Part shown: positions 27,590 to 40,785 of the stretch, in pieces
Layout of the letters: the number at the start of each line of letters is the position of its first letter
Position numbering within the stretch: the stretch's first letter is position 1
NCBI RefSeq assembly: GCF_021021415.1
Contig: NZ_JAINWJ010000009.1
Location: 159,878-223,877, forward strand
Source of the DNA: Martelella mediterranea
GTDB lineage: Bacteria; Pseudomonadota; Alphaproteobacteria; Rhizobiales; Rhizobiaceae
DNA: 64,000 bases
Direction of reading: 5' to 3'
Notes under the pieces: model-generated
Databases searched by the model: none
What the model was told of the DNA's origin: nothing
The model's input: the letters and a program-made list of their open reading frames with translations, nothing else
Program-made: the position numbers and the translations under genes

Positions 27590-27732
27590 CTCCGATCTCC
27601 ACACCGGGCATCTACAGGCAATTTCCAACGCGTCTTCAATGCTGCTTTTCAGTATAGCGTCGCCTTTCGCCGCGGGCTTTGACTGCGGTTAACGCAACCA
27701 TCCCGAAAAACACATCAAGCGGGCTCCCGTCC

Positions 27733-28644
27733 CTAACCGTTCTGATCGGGTTCGTCATTCCCGCGCCGCTTGCCTCGATGCGTCTTCAACGCCTCGAAAC
27801 CGATGATGACATCGAGCAGTTCGGTGGTGATCTCGCTTTGCCGAAGCTGGCGCATTTCGCCGGCCAGTTCCTCGCGCCGGTCGTCGATTGCACGTTCGGC
27901 CTGCTGCATGCGCGCCAGGCGCGCGGCATTCTCGGTCACCAGCGCCTCGACGGCTGCGAGGTAGAGTTCCGTGAAAAGGAAGCTGCGGACAAGCGCGGCG
28001 AGCATACGCCCGGGCGGCAGGGAAAAGGTCGGCAGGCTGCGCGACGCCCAGGGGCGCGCAGCCAGAGCCCCGGTCATGGCCGGGTCGAGCGGCAGCAGCC
28101 TGCGCGTTACCGGCGCCTGCCGGCCGTGCTCGGCCCGCTGCATGAACACCAGCGACACGGTGATGCCGGCATCGCCCCTGGCGCCCCGGATATCGTCGAG
28201 CAGGGTGATCAGACGCCCGGCAAGCCGGCCCAGCCCGTCGACATTCGCCGGCGGCAGCAGCGCGGGATCGGACGCAATGCCCTGGCCCGCGAGCGCATCC
28301 TCCATCTGGGCGCCGATGCAGATCACCCGCGCCGGTGCGTCGCCGCCGCGCAGAACCTCCTCCGCCAGCATCTCGTTGTAATTGCCGCAAAGCCCGTGAT
28401 CGGAGCCGAAGGCGATCGTGATCCGGTCTCCGGCGACATCCTTGACCGGCGGCAACGGGCCTTGCGCGGCAATGAAGGCGTGCAGCCCGTCCAGGACCGT
28501 GGCGCGATATGCCTCGATGGCGCGGGCCGCCTGCTCGTAAGGCGCGGCATTGATCGCCGACACCGTCTTCATCGTGCGCACGATGCCGCGAATGCTGCGC
28601 ATCGTGTCGGCGCGGCGCGTCAGCCGTTCAAGCGTCTGCGTCAT
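27733..28644 (-). CDS. atpG: N-type F1Fo-ATPase gamma subunit
   Basis: A 303-residue central-stalk subunit. The N-terminal helix with [21 protein letters not shown], the [12 protein letters not shown] block near 93 and the C-terminal helix [16 protein letters not shown] are diagnostic of gamma. It differs from housekeeping gamma subunits by its divergent middle. Start ATG 28644, overlapping the atpA stop by 17 bp. Last gene of the atpDCQRBEFAG operon. Confidence 0.9.
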   Translation of the reverse strand: MTQTLERLTRRADTMRSIRGIVRTMKTVSAINAAPYEQAARAIEAYRATVLDGLHAFIAAQGPLPPVKDVAGDRITIAFGSDHGLCGNYNEMLAEEVLRGGDAPARVICIGAQMEDALAGQGIASDPALLPPANVDGLGRLAGRLITLLDDIRGARGDAGITVSLVFMQRAEHGRQAPVTRRLLPLDPAMTGALAARPWASRSLPTFSLPPGRMLAALVRSFLFTELYLAAVEALVTENAARLARMQQAERAIDDRREELAGEMRQLRQSEITTELLDVIIGFEALKTHRGKRRGNDEPDQNG

Positions 28645-30157
28645 CGGCTTTTCCCACGGTTTCGACGGCCTCGCGCGCCCTGGCGACAACCGCGGCGCGC
28701 ACCGCGTCCGTCAGGGGTTCGTCTGCCGCGATGCCCGCGGCGAGGCCGGCATCATCCTCGCGGACGGCATGGCGGATCGCATCCATCGCGCGCCACGTCC
28801 GGTCCTCGTCCAGCCCGTCCAGCAGACCGTTGGTCGCGGCGATGAGGATGGCGAGCTGTTCGGCCGCCGGCATCGGATCACGCTCGGGCTGGCGCAGTGC
28901 CGCCCGCACCGCCGCCCCGCGCGCCAGCCGCGCGCGCGTGTCCTCGTCCAGCCGCGTGCCGAAGCGGGCGAAATCCTCCAGTTCCTCGAACTGCGAAAGC
29001 GTGACGCGCAGATTGCCTGCGACCTCGCGAAAGGCGCGGGCTTGGGCCTTGCCGCCGACGCGGCTGACCGAAACGCCCAGATCGACCGCCGGAAACTGGT
29101 TGCGCCGGACAAGGCGCGGCGACAGGTAAATCTGCCCGTCGGTGATCGAGATCAGATTGGTCGGGATATAGGCCGAAAGGTTCTCGGCCTGCGTCTCGAC
29201 AACCGGCAGGGCGGTGATCGACCCGCGCCCTTCGCCGAACTGGCCCGCGCGCTCCAGAAGCCGTGCATGAATGAAGAAGATGTCGCCGGGAAAGGCTTCG
29301 CGTCCCGGCGGGCGGCGCAGAAGCAGCGACAGTTCGCGATAGGCGCGGGCGTGATGGGTCAGGTCATCCAGCACCAGCAGCACGTCATGCCCCATGGCCG
29401 CGAAGGCTTCGGCCATCGACATCGCGGCATAGGGCGCGACATAGACCAGCCCCGGCGCGTCCTCATCGCCCGCCGCCACGATGACGGTGCGCGCCATCAT
29501 GCCGCCCTCGCGGATCGCGCCGATGACCTTGGCGACGGCATCGCCGCGCTGACCGATGGCGCAGTAGATGCAGTATACGCCGGTCTCGCGCTGATTGAGG
29601 ATCGCATCCACCGCGATCGAGGTCTTGCCGGTCTGCCGGTCACCAATGATCAGCTCGCGCTGGCCCATCCCCACCGGGACTGCCGCGTCAACCGCCTTCA
29701 GCCCGGTGGCGAGCGGTCGCGACACCGCCCGCCGGTCGAGAATACCCGCCGCCGGCCATTCGGTGGGCCGGCGATGGTTCGTCTCGATCGGCCCCTGACC
29801 GTCGCGCGGTCGGCCAATCGCATCGACAACCCGCCCCAGAAGCGGCGCGCCGACCGGCACGTTGACGACACGACGGGTGCGGCGCACCGTCTCTCCCGGC
29901 ACCACGTTTTCCGTGGGGCCGAGCAGAACGACGCCCAGCCGCCCCGGTTCCAGATCGAACACGATGCCCTTGACGCCCGAGGCGAATTCCAGCACTTCGT
30001 CGGCCAGCGCCGCGCCAAGGCCGGTGACGATGGCGACGCCGTCGCCGCCTTCCTCCACGCGGCCCATCTCGCTGACACGCGGCGGCGGCGGCGGACTGTC
30101 CAGAAGCTTCTGGATCAGATCGACCGTATCGGGTTCGGGTGCGCCTTCATTCGGCAT
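28628..30157 (-). CDS. atpA: N-type F1Fo-ATPase alpha subunit
   Basis: A 509-residue F1 alpha subunit with the beta-barrel N domain, the P-loop GDRQTGKT at about 172-179 and the alpha-family VSRVGGKAQ region near 370. I chose ATG 30157 (MPNEGAPEP), with GGGGAG 6 nt upstream; an in-frame ATG at 30178 is possible. The start overlaps the end of atpF by 11 bp. In N-type operons alpha and gamma come last, as here, whereas the housekeeping F-ATPase operon runs HAGDC. Confidence 0.94.
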   Translation of the reverse strand: MPNEGAPEPDTVDLIQKLLDSPPPPPRVSEMGRVEEGGDGVAIVTGLGAALADEVLEFASGVKGIVFDLEPGRLGVVLLGPTENVVPGETVRRTRRVVNVPVGAPLLGRVVDAIGRPRDGQGPIETNHRRPTEWPAAGILDRRAVSRPLATGLKAVDAAVPVGMGQRELIIGDRQTGKTSIAVDAILNQRETGVYCIYCAIGQRGDAVAKVIGAIREGGMMARTVIVAAGDEDAPGLVYVAPYAAMSMAEAFAAMGHDVLLVLDDLTHHARAYRELSLLLRRPPGREAFPGDIFFIHARLLERAGQFGEGRGSITALPVVETQAENLSAYIPTNLISITDGQIYLSPRLVRRNQFPAVDLGVSVSRVGGKAQARAFREVAGNLRVTLSQFEELEDFARFGTRLDEDTRARLARGAAVRAALRQPERDPMPAAEQLAILIAATNGLLDGLDEDRTWRAMDAIRHAVREDDAGLAAGIAADEPLTDAVRAAVVARAREAVETVGKADDADA

Positions 30158-30905
30158 CGCGCGCTCCCCTGGCCGCAAGGCCGTCCATGGATTCGTCCAG
30201 CATCGCCTCGAGGTCTTCGAGATAATCGTCGATCGTCCAGTCCACCTGCGCGCTGCCCAGTTTCAGGCTCAGGCCCGGCGAGCGGGCGGGATCGGTCTCG
30301 AAACTCAGGACGGCGCCCGGCGCGAGGGTACTCAGCGCATCCCGCAGACGGGCGCGCACATCCTCGGGCAACGGATCGCGCGTCAGCGCCACCGCCCGCT
30401 GCGCTTCGCCATGCAGCCTGTCGGCCACCTCGGGCAGACGCGTGACGGCGCGGGCGACAATGCGGCTCTCCAGCGTTTCATCCGCGAGATCGGTCAATGC
30501 CTTTCGGGTCAGCGACAACAGCGCCTCGGCACCGGTTTTCTGCAGCTCGGCCCGGTAGGCGCGCGCATCCTCGGCGCGTTGCGCGGCCCGCTCTGCCTGT
30601 TCGCGGTCGATCTTCTTGCGGGCCTCGGCCAGCATGTCGCGGCGTTCCTTCTCGGCCTCCTGCCGGGCAGCCTCCAAAGTCGCGGCGCGGCTGGCCTGCA
30701 GGGCCTCGATCCGGGTTTCATATTCGGCCTTCTGCTTTTCAGCCGCCGCCTCGACCCGCGCGGCTTCGCCCATACGCGTGGAAATCTCGCTCTCGCGCGC
30801 GTCGATGCCATCGAGAATCGGCCGGTACAGGAACCGTTTGAGCAGCCAGACGAGGACCAGGAAATTGCCGATCTGCGCGCCGACCGTGATCCAGTCGATC
30901 GACAT
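30147..30905 (-). CDS. atpF: N-type F1Fo-ATPase b subunit (long form)
   Basis: A 252-residue peripheral-stalk subunit: one N-terminal transmembrane helix (about 8-25), a long charged coiled coil (about 30-140, rich in Ala, Glu, Lys and Arg, with [17 protein letters not shown]) and a C-terminal globular part. It is longer than a usual b subunit (about 160), and there is no delta gene in the operon; in N-ATPases the long b is thought to replace delta. Starts 4 bp after atpE. Confidence 0.9.
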   Translation of the reverse strand: MSIDWITVGAQIGNFLVLVWLLKRFLYRPILDGIDARESEISTRMGEAARVEAAAEKQKAEYETRIEALQASRAATLEAARQEAEKERRDMLAEARKKIDREQAERAAQRAEDARAYRAELQKTGAEALLSLTRKALTDLADETLESRIVARAVTRLPEVADRLHGEAQRAVALTRDPLPEDVRARLRDALSTLAPGAVLSFETDPARSPGLSLKLGSAQVDWTIDDYLEDLEAMLDESMDGLAARGARDAE

Positions 30906-30909
30906 GATA

Positions 30910-31200
30910 TCAGCCCCCGGCCCCTTGCGCCGCCGCCTCGATCGCCGCGTTCCAGAACGGGTTGGCGAACAGCAGGATCATGGCGACGACGAAACAGTAG
31001 ATGGCCGTCGACTCGATCATCGCGAGACTGACGAACAGCGTGCGCGACAGGGTCGAGGCGGAATCGGGCTGCTGCGCGATGGCGCTGAGCGCCGACGAGG
31101 CGGCGCGCCCCTCGCCCAAAGCGGGTCCGAGCGCGCCGAACGAAACCGTCAGCCCGGCGGTCAGAATCGAGATGAACGCAATGATGGAGAGGTCAGTCAT
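30910..31200 (-). CDS. atpE: N-type F1Fo-ATPase c subunit (rotor ring)
   Basis: A 96-residue hairpin of two helices. The outer helix holds the ion-binding carboxylate Glu63 in MIESTAIYCF; Ser64, Thr65 and Tyr68 match the pattern of sodium-binding c subunits. The inner helix has a second carboxylate, Glu30, in GPALGEGRA, where Ilyobacter-type sodium rings have Gln. Two carboxylates per subunit are typical of N-type rings; whether such rings carry sodium or protons in vivo is not settled by sequence. Overlaps the atpB stop by ATGA. Confidence 0.94.
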   Translation of the reverse strand: MTDLSIIAFISILTAGLTVSFGALGPALGEGRAASSALSAIAQQPDSASTLSRTLFVSLAMIESTAIYCFVVAMILLFANPFWNAAIEAAAQGAGG

Positions 31201-31892
31201 GACATGTCCTTTTTATCGTCGGAAGCATCGGGCACGGCGGTGGCCGATGAAATGTAGACGGTCGCCAGAACGGCGAAGATATAGGCCTGGATGACACCCG
31301 TGAGCAGGCCAAGCATGTCCATGACCACCGGAAAGAAGAACGGCGCGATGGACAGCAGGATGGCGGCAATGACCGCACCGCTCATGATGTTGCCGTAAAG
31401 GCGGATGGCGAGCGAAACCCCGCGTGACGCCTCGCTGATGACGTTGAAGGGCAGCATGATGATCGAGGGCTCGGCATAGGTCTTCAGGTAGCCGCCAAGG
31501 CCACGGCTGCCGATCCCGAAGACCGGAACTGCCACCAGCACGGAGAGCGCCAGCGCCACCGTGGTCGAAAGCGACGCGGTCGGCGTGTCGAAACCGGGCA
31601 CGACCATGAGAAGATTCGCGGTCACGATGAACAGGAACAGCGTGCCGACGAAATAGAGAATGCGCGGATCGCGATGGCTCGTCACCTCCGCGATCTGGCC
31701 GACAATGCCGCTGACCACGACCTCGAGCGCGGTGCGCCAGCGGCTCGGCGGCACATCCGGGCGCAGCTTGCGGGTGATCAGCGCCGACAGCCCGACAAGC
31801 AGCGCCATGATGATCCATGTATTGACGATCGTGGCGTTGATGCCGATGCCGAACACGGTGAAGACGATCGTGTCGTCGGGCGTCAGTTGCAT
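31197..31892 (-). CDS. atpB: N-type F1Fo-ATPase a subunit (stator channel)
   Basis: A 231-residue membrane subunit with five or six helices. The essential arginine is in SLAIRLYGNIMSG near residue 163; TANLLMVVPGF near 92 and GVIQAYIFAVLATVYIS near 203 are family blocks. I chose ATG 31892 (MQLTPDD). It overlaps both atpR upstream (10 bp) and atpE downstream (4 bp), so translation is coupled. Confidence 0.93.
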   Translation of the reverse strand: MQLTPDDTIVFTVFGIGINATIVNTWIIMALLVGLSALITRKLRPDVPPSRWRTALEVVVSGIVGQIAEVTSHRDPRILYFVGTLFLFIVTANLLMVVPGFDTPTASLSTTVALALSVLVAVPVFGIGSRGLGGYLKTYAEPSIIMLPFNVISEASRGVSLAIRLYGNIMSGAVIAAILLSIAPFFFPVVMDMLGLLTGVIQAYIFAVLATVYISSATAVPDASDDKKDMS

Positions 31893-32191
31893 TTCGGGAC
31901 CTCGCGCGCTTCGCCCGATCGCACCACGGCCACGATGATCGTGCGCGTCACGAGAAAGCCAATGGCAAAGGCGACGAGCGCCTGCGCGCCCATGCCCGCG
32001 ACCCACCAGCCGATCCCGAGCAGGGCGGCGATGCGCAGCGCGGCGCTGACAAACAGCAGCAATGCCGGGCGCGACCGACGCATGACAAACCGTATGCCCA
32101 GCGCCAGACCGGCCAGAAACAGGCCGGCCGCCGCGGCGCCGGCCAGCAGGCCGGGCACCACCAATGTCCAGTCAAGAGCGATCATCGTCAT
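31883..32191 (-). CDS. atpR: N-ATPase AtpR subunit
   Basis: A 102-residue protein with three hydrophobic helices and the arginines FVMRRSRPALLL between them. Position between the AtpI-like gene and atpB, size and topology match AtpR, a subunit found only in N-type ATPase operons and proposed to help assemble or stabilise the c ring. ATG 32191, overlapping atpQ by 20 bp. Confidence 0.85.
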   Translation of the reverse strand: MTMIALDWTLVVPGLLAGAAAAGLFLAGLALGIRFVMRRSRPALLLFVSAALRIAALLGIGWWVAGMGAQALVAFAIGFLVTRTIIVAVVRSGEAREVPKCN

Positions 32192-32464
32192 TCCCTTCCT
32201 TTACAACCCAGCCCCAGGCGATGAAGGCGCCGACGACAACGCCCCCGAGCAGTAGCGCCAGCGTCCAGGAAAACCCCTGCGGCGCCACGCGATCCAGCCA
32301 GAGGCCCAGAAGCGCGCCGCCCACCGTGGGCACGGCCACGGACCAGCCGATCATACCGAAGGTTCCGAATCCGCGCAGCGGGCTCGGCCCGGGGTTGTCG
32401 CGCGCCTTCTTCATCCGCCCGGCGCGGCGGCCGATTTCGTCGGTGGAGCGGTCGTCCTCTTCGT

Positions 32465-32468
<4 letters not shown>
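32172..32468 (-). CDS. atpQ: N-ATPase AtpQ (AtpI/AtpZ-like) protein
   Basis: A 98-residue protein with a charged N-terminus (about 30 residues) and two transmembrane helices, the first with GFGTFGMIGWSVAVPTV. This is the AtpI/AtpZ fold, thought to act in ring assembly or magnesium uptake. It occupies the AtpQ place in the N-type order D-C-Q-R-B-E-F-A-G. It overlaps atpC by ATGA and atpR by 20 bp. Confidence 0.82.
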
Positions 32469-35074
<2,606 letters not shown>

Positions 35075-35089
35075 GGTTCTTTCCTTCCC

Positions 35090-36004
35090 TCAGCTTGTTT
35101 CCGCAGTTATGCGGGTCCCGGCCCGCTTCTCCAGAATGGCGGTGGCCTGATCGAGCCGGCCGATCCCGGCCAGTCCGCCATGGCCTGCAAAATCCGCCGC
35201 GGCCTTGATCTTCGGCCCCATCGACCCGGCCGGCAGGTCGAGCGAACGGGCCTTCTCAGGCGTAAGTTCGGCAATCGCCGCCGCGTCATCCGTGCCAAAA
35301 CCGGTGTAGACCGCATCCACATCGGTCAGCAAAAGCAGCGCATCGGCGCCGAGCTGTTGCGCCAGAAGGGCGCTGGCCGCGTCCTTGTCGATCACCGCCT
35401 CAATGCCGGTCATGCTGCCATCCGGCATGCGCAGCACGGGAATGCCGCCGCCGCCGGTGCAGATCACGATCACGCCCTGATCCAGCAGAAGCCGCAGCAC
35501 CCTGATATCCGGGATTTCCTGCGGCGCGGGCGACGGCACGACCCGCCGCCACTTGTCGCCATCCTGCGCAATGGTCCAGCCCGCCGCCTTGGCGCGCGCC
35601 TCGGCCTCCTCGCGCTCATAGACCGGCCCGATGAACTTGGTCGGCTTGCCGAAGGCCGGGTCGCGCCCGTCGACGACGACCTGCGTCAACAGCGTGGCGA
35701 CCGGCTGAGCATGATCGAGCGCGTTTTCAAGCTCCTGCTCGATCATATAGCCGATCATGCCGCCGGTTTCCGCACCGAGCACATCCAGCGGATAGGCTTC
35801 GTCCGGCTTGTAGGCCGCGCCCTGCAACGCCAGAAGGCCCACCTGCGGGCCGTTGCCATGGGTGACGACCAGACGGTGACCGGCCTTGACGATGCGGGCC
35901 AGCGCTTGCGCCGCAGCGCGGACATTGGCGCGCTGGTTTTCCGCCGTCAGCGGCTCTCCGCGCTTCAGCAGGGCATTGCCGCCCAGTGCGGCCACGACAA
36001 GCAT
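35090..36004 (-). CDS. arcC: Carbamate kinase
   Basis: A 304-residue amino-acid-kinase-fold enzyme that makes ATP from carbamoyl phosphate, the energy-yielding step of the arginine deiminase pathway. Family blocks: [11 protein letters not shown] at 6-16, [10 protein letters not shown] near 48, [10 protein letters not shown] near 203 and [12 protein letters not shown] near 226. I chose ATG 36004 (MLVVAALGG), 2 bp after the arcB stop; longer upstream frames cover arcB and are spurious. Confidence 0.95.
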   Translation of the reverse strand: MLVVAALGGNALLKRGEPLTAENQRANVRAAAQALARIVKAGHRLVVTHGNGPQVGLLALQGAAYKPDEAYPLDVLGAETGGMIGYMIEQELENALDHAQPVATLLTQVVVDGRDPAFGKPTKFIGPVYEREEAEARAKAAGWTIAQDGDKWRRVVPSPAPQEIPDIRVLRLLLDQGVIVICTGGGGIPVLRMPDGSMTGIEAVIDKDAASALLAQQLGADALLLLTDVDAVYTGFGTDDAAAIAELTPEKARSLDLPAGSMGPKIKAAADFAGHGGLAGIGRLDQATAILEKRAGTRITAETS

Positions 36005-36006
36005 GG

Positions 36007-37008
36007 TCAACCTCCCAGCGTGGCGACCAGTACGGCCTTGATGGTGTGCATCCGGTTTTCCGCCTGATCGAACACGATCGAGGCGGGACTTTCGAACACC
36101 TCTTCGGTGACCTCCATCGCATCGAGGCCGAACTGATCCATGATTTCCTTGCCGACGCTGGTATCGGTGTTGTGGAAGGCCGGCAGGCAATGCATGAACT
36201 TCGTGCGCGGATTGCCGGTCTTTTCCATCACCGCGCGCGTGACCTGATAGGACTTGAGAAGGTCGATGCGCTCGGCCCATTTCTCCTTGCCCTCGCCCAT
36301 GGACACCCAGACATCGGTGTAGAGGAAATCCGCGCCCTTCACGGCCTCGTCCACATCCTGTGTCACGGTGATGCGCGCGCCGGTTTCCGCCGCGATACCT
36401 TCCGCCTCCTTGCGGATCTCGACCGTCGGCCACAGGCTTTCCGGCGCGCAGAGCCGCACATCCATGCCCATCTTGGCCCCGCCGATCAGCAGGCTGTCGC
36501 CCATATTGTTGCCCGCGTCACCCATGAAGCAGTAGGCGATCTCGCGCAGGGGCTTGTCGCAATGTTCCTGCATGGTCAGGAAATCGGCGAGGATCTGTGT
36601 CGGGTGGAACTCGTCCGTCAGCCCGTTATAGACCGGCACACCCGACCATTTGGCGAGCGTCTGCACCACCTCCTGCCCGAAGCCGCGATACTCGATCGCA
36701 TCATAGACGCGGCCGAGCACCCTTGCGGTATCCTTGACGGTTTCCTTGTGGCCCATGTGGTTGCCGGACGGGCCGAGATAGGTGACCGTCGCGCCCTGAT
36801 CATGGGCCGCCACTTCGAAGCCGACACGGGTGCGGGTGCTGTCCTTCTCGAAGATCAGCGCGATTTCCTTGCCTCTGAGCGTCGGCACCTCGGTGCCTGC
36901 ATATTTCGCGGTCTTCAGATCGGCCGCGAGCTTGAGAAGGAAGGCGATTTCCTGGGGGGTGAAATCGCGCAGGGTCAGGAAATGGCGGTTCTTCAGATTG
37001 TAAGCCAT
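36007..37008 (-). CDS. arcB: Ornithine carbamoyltransferase, catabolic
   Basis: A 333-residue enzyme that here would run in the phosphorolytic direction, splitting citrulline to ornithine and carbamoyl phosphate. The carbamoyl-phosphate loop STRTR is near residue 56, HPTQILADF near 133 and the ornithine-site HCLPAFHN near 270. Length and position between arcA and arcC mark it as the catabolic form; an anabolic argF is expected elsewhere. Confidence 0.94.
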   Translation of the reverse strand: MAYNLKNRHFLTLRDFTPQEIAFLLKLAADLKTAKYAGTEVPTLRGKEIALIFEKDSTRTRVGFEVAAHDQGATVTYLGPSGNHMGHKETVKDTARVLGRVYDAIEYRGFGQEVVQTLAKWSGVPVYNGLTDEFHPTQILADFLTMQEHCDKPLREIAYCFMGDAGNNMGDSLLIGGAKMGMDVRLCAPESLWPTVEIRKEAEGIAAETGARITVTQDVDEAVKGADFLYTDVWVSMGEGKEKWAERIDLLKSYQVTRAVMEKTGNPRTKFMHCLPAFHNTDTSVGKEIMDQFGLDAMEVTEEVFESPASIVFDQAENRMHTIKAVLVATLGG

Positions 37009-37019
37009 GGTTTATCTCC

Positions 37020-38249
37020 TCAGGCCGGATCGCGCATTGTCGGGCAGGACATGCAGCGGCTGCCGCCGCGTCCGCGTCCGAGTTCGGCGCCGGGCAGTTC
37101 GATCACCTCGATGCCTTCGGCGCGCAGCGCCGCATTGGTGTCGTCGTTGCGGTCATAGCCCATCACCAGACCGGGCCTGAGCGCCAGCACGTTGTTGCCG
37201 TCGTTCCACTGCTCGCGCGACTGTTCGAACGGATCGCTGCCGCCGGTGGGAATGACCTTCAGCCGCTTGAAGCCCATCGCATCGGCCACGACCTCGAACA
37301 GCGGGCGTTTATCGTGACGCATGTCGATCGGCTTGCCGCCCTCGCCGGGGTGCAGGTCGTAGCAGGTCATCTCGTCGGCAACTTCCTTGAAGCTGGTCAC
37401 GACATCGCCGCCGCAGAAGGTGAAGACCGTGTCGAGATGCATGGCGGACCGTTCCTTCGGCATCTGGCAGGCGATCACCCGTTCGGCGCGGCCCTGGCTG
37501 AACAGCGCCTCGGCCAGAAGCCCGACGGCCTGCGGCGAGGTGCGCTCGCCCATGCCGACCAGAACCAGGCCGTTGCCGACCGGCATCTGGTCGCCGCCTT
37601 CAAGCGTGGCAAGCCCGTGATCGGCCAGCGGATCGCCCCAGATCACCTCGACCTTGCCCGCGAATTTCGGGTGGAACCGGTAGATCGCGGCGGTCAGCAG
37701 GGTTTCCGGGCGGCGCGCCTGCCAGTACATCGGGTTCAGCGTGACGCCGCCATAGAGCCAGGCCGAATTGTCGCGGGTGAACAGGAAATTCGGCAGTGGC
37801 GGCAGAATGAAACCGTGATAGCCGAGATAACTGCCGAACATGCCCTTGGCCTCAAACGGCAGATCGGCGACCGTCAGCCCGCCGATCAGATATTCGGCAA
37901 GCTTGGCGCCCTCAAGCGTGTCCATCCAGTCGCGCAACTCCCGCTGCATGCCGATGCCGACATGCTGGGCCGAGATGCGGTTGTCGAGCACCCATTTGCG
38001 GGCCTCGGGGTTGTCCAGAATCTCCGCCAGCATCGCGCCGGTTTCCAGCACCTCGACGCCTTCGTTGCGCATCGCCTCGCCAAAGGCGTCGTGGTCCTTC
38101 TGCGCCTGCTTGACCCAGAACACGTCGTCGAAAAGCAATTGCTCGCAATTGTCGGGCGTGAGCCGCCGGTGCGCGAGGCCGGGCCGGCAGATGATGACCT
38201 GCCGCAACTTGCCGCTTTCGGAATGAACCCCGAGTTGATGACTGGTCAT
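37020..38249 (-). CDS. arcA: Arginine deiminase
   Basis: A 409-residue guanidino-group-modifying enzyme that converts arginine to citrulline and ammonia. The catalytic cysteine is Cys399 in GGSRCMSCP, near the C-terminus as in the family; the [12 protein letters not shown] block near 156 and [11 protein letters not shown] near 218 carry the substrate acidic residues. I chose ATG 38249 ([10 protein letters not shown]) with AGAGAGG upstream; ATG 38267 is an alternative. First enzyme of the pathway, 14 bp after arcD. Confidence 0.95.
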   Translation of the reverse strand: MTSHQLGVHSESGKLRQVIICRPGLAHRRLTPDNCEQLLFDDVFWVKQAQKDHDAFGEAMRNEGVEVLETGAMLAEILDNPEARKWVLDNRISAQHVGIGMQRELRDWMDTLEGAKLAEYLIGGLTVADLPFEAKGMFGSYLGYHGFILPPLPNFLFTRDNSAWLYGGVTLNPMYWQARRPETLLTAAIYRFHPKFAGKVEVIWGDPLADHGLATLEGGDQMPVGNGLVLVGMGERTSPQAVGLLAEALFSQGRAERVIACQMPKERSAMHLDTVFTFCGGDVVTSFKEVADEMTCYDLHPGEGGKPIDMRHDKRPLFEVVADAMGFKRLKVIPTGGSDPFEQSREQWNDGNNVLALRPGLVMGYDRNDDTNAALRAEGIEVIELPGAELGRGRGGSRCMSCPTMRDPA

Positions 38250-38263
38250 AACGGACCTCTCTT

Positions 38264-39712
38264 TCACAGTAATGCGCCGATACTCAGCACGACCGAGATG
38301 AAGACCAGAAGGATCAGCATCAGCGGCCAGATGAAGACGATCCAGCGATCATAGGACACCCGCCCGATGGCAAGCCCGCCAATGACCACTGCGAAGGTCG
38401 GATTAATCAGGTTCACCAGCCCGTTTGCGGACTGATAGGCCGTGACCACAAGATCGCGTCCGACGCCGGCAAAGTCGGAAAGCGGCGCCAGAATGGGCAT
38501 CGACAGCACCGCCAGACCCGATGATGACGGGACGAAGAAGCTCATGCCGAGCTCGATCCAGAACATCACATTGATGAAGGCCAGCTCGCCGAGCCCGCCG
38601 AGCGTCTGTTCGGCGCCGTGCAGGATCGTGTCGGCGATCAGCCCGTTTTCCATGATGACGACGATGCCGCGCGCCAGCCCGACCACGAGCGCTACGCCCA
38701 GAAGATCGCGCGCGCCGTCAACGAAATTACCGGTGAGGTGTTTTTCGCCCTGCCGCGAGATCAGTCCGATGACGATGGCCGAACCGAGGAACAGCGCGCT
38801 CATCCGCGCCATCCACCAGCCCTGGCTGGAGACACCCCAGATCATCACCGCGAAGGTGGTGGCAAAGATCACCAGAACGATCTTCTGGATGCCACTCAGC
38901 TTCGCCTCGGTTTCTTCCCCGAATTTGTCCTGAAGAAAGATCTTTTTATGGGCCTCGGCCTGTTTCGCGACGACCGAGCGTGACGGATCGGTCCTGACCC
39001 GATGGGCATAGCGCATGACATAGGCCGCGCAGATCACCAGACCGCCCAAGAGGAGCACCAGCCGCAGGATCAACCCGTCGGTGAAGGGAATGCTTGCCGC
39101 ATTGGAGGCAATCACGGTGGCGAAGGGGTTGATCGTCGACCCGAGCACGCCGATGCCCGCGCCGATCAGGATGATCGCGACCCCCGTCACGGCGTCGTAG
39201 CCCGCGGCGATCATGACCGGGATCAGGATGGCATAGAAGGCCAGCGTCTCTTCAGCCATGCCATAGGTGGTGCCGCCCAGCGCGAAAAGACCCATCATGA
39301 TCGGAATGATCCATATCTGGTGCCCCTTCATGTCGAACATCGCCGCCTTGATCCCCTTGTCGATCGCGCCGGTGGCATTCACCACGCCGAGGAAGCCGCC
39401 CAGGAACAGAACGAAAAGCGCCACGTCGATGGCGTTGGCCGCATAGCTGTCGGGATTGTAGAACCCGGCAATCGGCGCCAGCATCACGTCGACGAAGCCC
39501 TGCGGGTTGGGGTCGACCTCGTGATAGGTGCCGGCGACCGCGATTTCGCGCCCGACCTCCTCATTCATCACCCGGTCATACTGGCCGGCCGGAATGATCC
39601 AGGTCAGCGCGGCCACGAACACGATCAGAAGAAACAGGATCGTGTAGGCTGTCGGAAAACGGGATGTAAGCTCTGGCGCCGGTTCGCCCGGCGGCGTGGT
39701 CTGATCGGTCAT
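38264..39712 (-). CDS. arcD: YfcC-family transporter, probable arginine/ornithine antiporter
   Basis: A 482-residue integral membrane protein with about 12 helices of the YfcC/ArcD-like ion-transporter family. It has the [11 protein letters not shown] segment after helix 1, [15 protein letters not shown] near 150 and [18 protein letters not shown] near 400. As first gene of the arcDABC cluster it probably exchanges arginine for ornithine; other YfcC members move other substrates, so this rests on context. I chose ATG 39712 (MTDQTTPP) with GGAGG 7 nt upstream. Confidence 0.85.
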   Translation of the reverse strand: MTDQTTPPGEPAPELTSRFPTAYTILFLLIVFVAALTWIIPAGQYDRVMNEEVGREIAVAGTYHEVDPNPQGFVDVMLAPIAGFYNPDSYAANAIDVALFVLFLGGFLGVVNATGAIDKGIKAAMFDMKGHQIWIIPIMMGLFALGGTTYGMAEETLAFYAILIPVMIAAGYDAVTGVAIILIGAGIGVLGSTINPFATVIASNAASIPFTDGLILRLVLLLGGLVICAAYVMRYAHRVRTDPSRSVVAKQAEAHKKIFLQDKFGEETEAKLSGIQKIVLVIFATTFAVMIWGVSSQGWWMARMSALFLGSAIVIGLISRQGEKHLTGNFVDGARDLLGVALVVGLARGIVVIMENGLIADTILHGAEQTLGGLGELAFINVMFWIELGMSFFVPSSSGLAVLSMPILAPLSDFAGVGRDLVVTAYQSANGLVNLINPTFAVVIGGLAIGRVSYDRWIVFIWPLMLILLVFISVVLSIGALL

Positions 39713-40174
39713 GTGCGGTCCTCCGGCTGACAAGGGAGCTCCCCCGGCTTGCGCCCTGAAGGGTCCTTTCGAAATGGACCTGAGCCGAATTCCCGCGGCA
39801 TCGCATTGACCGAGGTTAACGCGCCGGGATTTGAAATGGCGCGAAAGCGCTTAACAGGCAACATAAGTGGCGTCGGCTCTTCAGCTCGGCACAGTGCCGC
39901 CAACGGCAGCCGATGAGACGAAAGCCCACCGCATCAAAGCCCCACGCTCAAAGCGCAAGCTGCGCTGACTGTGTTGCCGGCGGTTGCGTGGAGATGTCGG
40001 TTTGAGGCGGAAACGTCATCATATCATCCCTGTCTTGTGCGTGCGGTCCATGATATGGCGCTCCAGATCGAGAATATCGCCCTACAGTCAGAGCACATCA
40101 TCTCTATGGGGCGGTGTCTTGAATGCAAATCGGGTTCGCTCATCTTTCATGGAGGCCGCCCTCATGCAGACACA
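39713..40174. promoter_or_regulatory. Region upstream of arcD; 3' side of Rrf2 gene
   Basis: About 460 bp between two minus-strand genes. It must contain the arc operon promoter and shows one FNR/FixK-like site (39806-39819). I found no convincing -10 at the class II distance. No RNA gene or repeat was seen. Confidence 0.5.
39806..39819 (-). promoter_or_regulatory. FNR/FixK-like half-degenerate site upstream of arcD
   Basis: TTGACCGAGGTTAA on the plus strand (TTAACCTCGGTCAA on the minus) matches the FixK/DNR-type palindrome TTGAC-N4-GTCAA with one mismatch. Its centre is about 100 bp upstream of the arcD start. Anaerobic control of arc operons by FNR-family proteins is known in pseudomonads (ANR), which makes the site plausible. 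Confidence 0.45.
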
Positions 40175-40651
40175 TCAGCCTTTGATATGCGAAAAGGCCG
40201 CTTCCCGATCACCCGCATCGGCCTGAAGCGCGGCGAACCGGTGCTCGAAATCCTGCGCCAGGTCTTCCACCGAGATTTCGGAAAACTGCTGCAACAGCCG
40301 GCGCTCGGCCTCTTGCATCGCGAGATCAAGCCGGGCGTCGACGGCCTTCTCCACCAGACAATCGGCGGGTTCGGCGCCGGGGCCGATGTTGAACAGAGGC
40401 GGGCTGCCGATCGCCTCGTAGACATCCAGCAGCGATATCGCGCTCAAGGGCCGCGCCAGCTGCCAGCCGCCGCCATGGCCCTTTTCCGAGATCAGGATTT
40501 CCTTGTCCCTGAGGCCCGCCATCATGCGCCGCACCACGACAGGGTTGGTCGAGATCATCCCGGCGATCTGATCCGACGTCGCGCGCTCGACATGCCGGTC
40601 GAGATGGATCAGCACGTGCAGCATGCGGGAGAGGCGGAGATCGCGCGGCAT
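40175..40651 (-). CDS. Rrf2-family transcriptional regulator
   Basis: A 158-residue Rrf2 regulator. The winged helix-turn-helix contains ATSDQIAGMISTNPVVVRRMM, followed by the wing KGHGGGWQLARP. It lacks the three-cysteine Fe-S motif of IscR-type members; only one cysteine, in ADCLVEK, is present. It is divergent from the flavoprotein gene at 40786 with a palindrome in between, so it probably represses that pair, perhaps releasing on thiol modification. Confidence 0.88.
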   Translation of the reverse strand: MPRDLRLSRMLHVLIHLDRHVERATSDQIAGMISTNPVVVRRMMAGLRDKEILISEKGHGGGWQLARPLSAISLLDVYEAIGSPPLFNIGPGAEPADCLVEKAVDARLDLAMQEAERRLLQQFSEISVEDLAQDFEHRFAALQADAGDREAAFSHIKG

Positions 40652-40704
40652 GAAATGGGCTCCTGGCGTTTGGGCATCTTTTGTTTAGCATCCATCACGC
40701 AACA

Positions 40705-40717
40705 ATGAAAGTTTCAT
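40705..40717. promoter_or_regulatory. Palindromic operator candidate ATGAAAGTTTCAT
   Basis: A perfect 13-bp odd-centred palindrome (ATGAAA-G-TTTCAT) in the 134-bp AT-rich gap between the Rrf2 gene and the divergent flavoprotein gene. TTTCAT recurs at 40737-40742. Candidate Rrf2 binding site. Confidence 0.55.
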
Positions 40718-40785
40718 GTCTTGCCAGGTTTTGTGATTTCATGTAACTCATAAAAATACATTAAAACCGAACACAGGAGCAGGCT

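Noticed and set aside
28550..30445. 631-codon open frame on the plus strand opposite atpA and atpG
   Set aside because: Shadow of the alpha-subunit gene; no start signal or recognisable protein.
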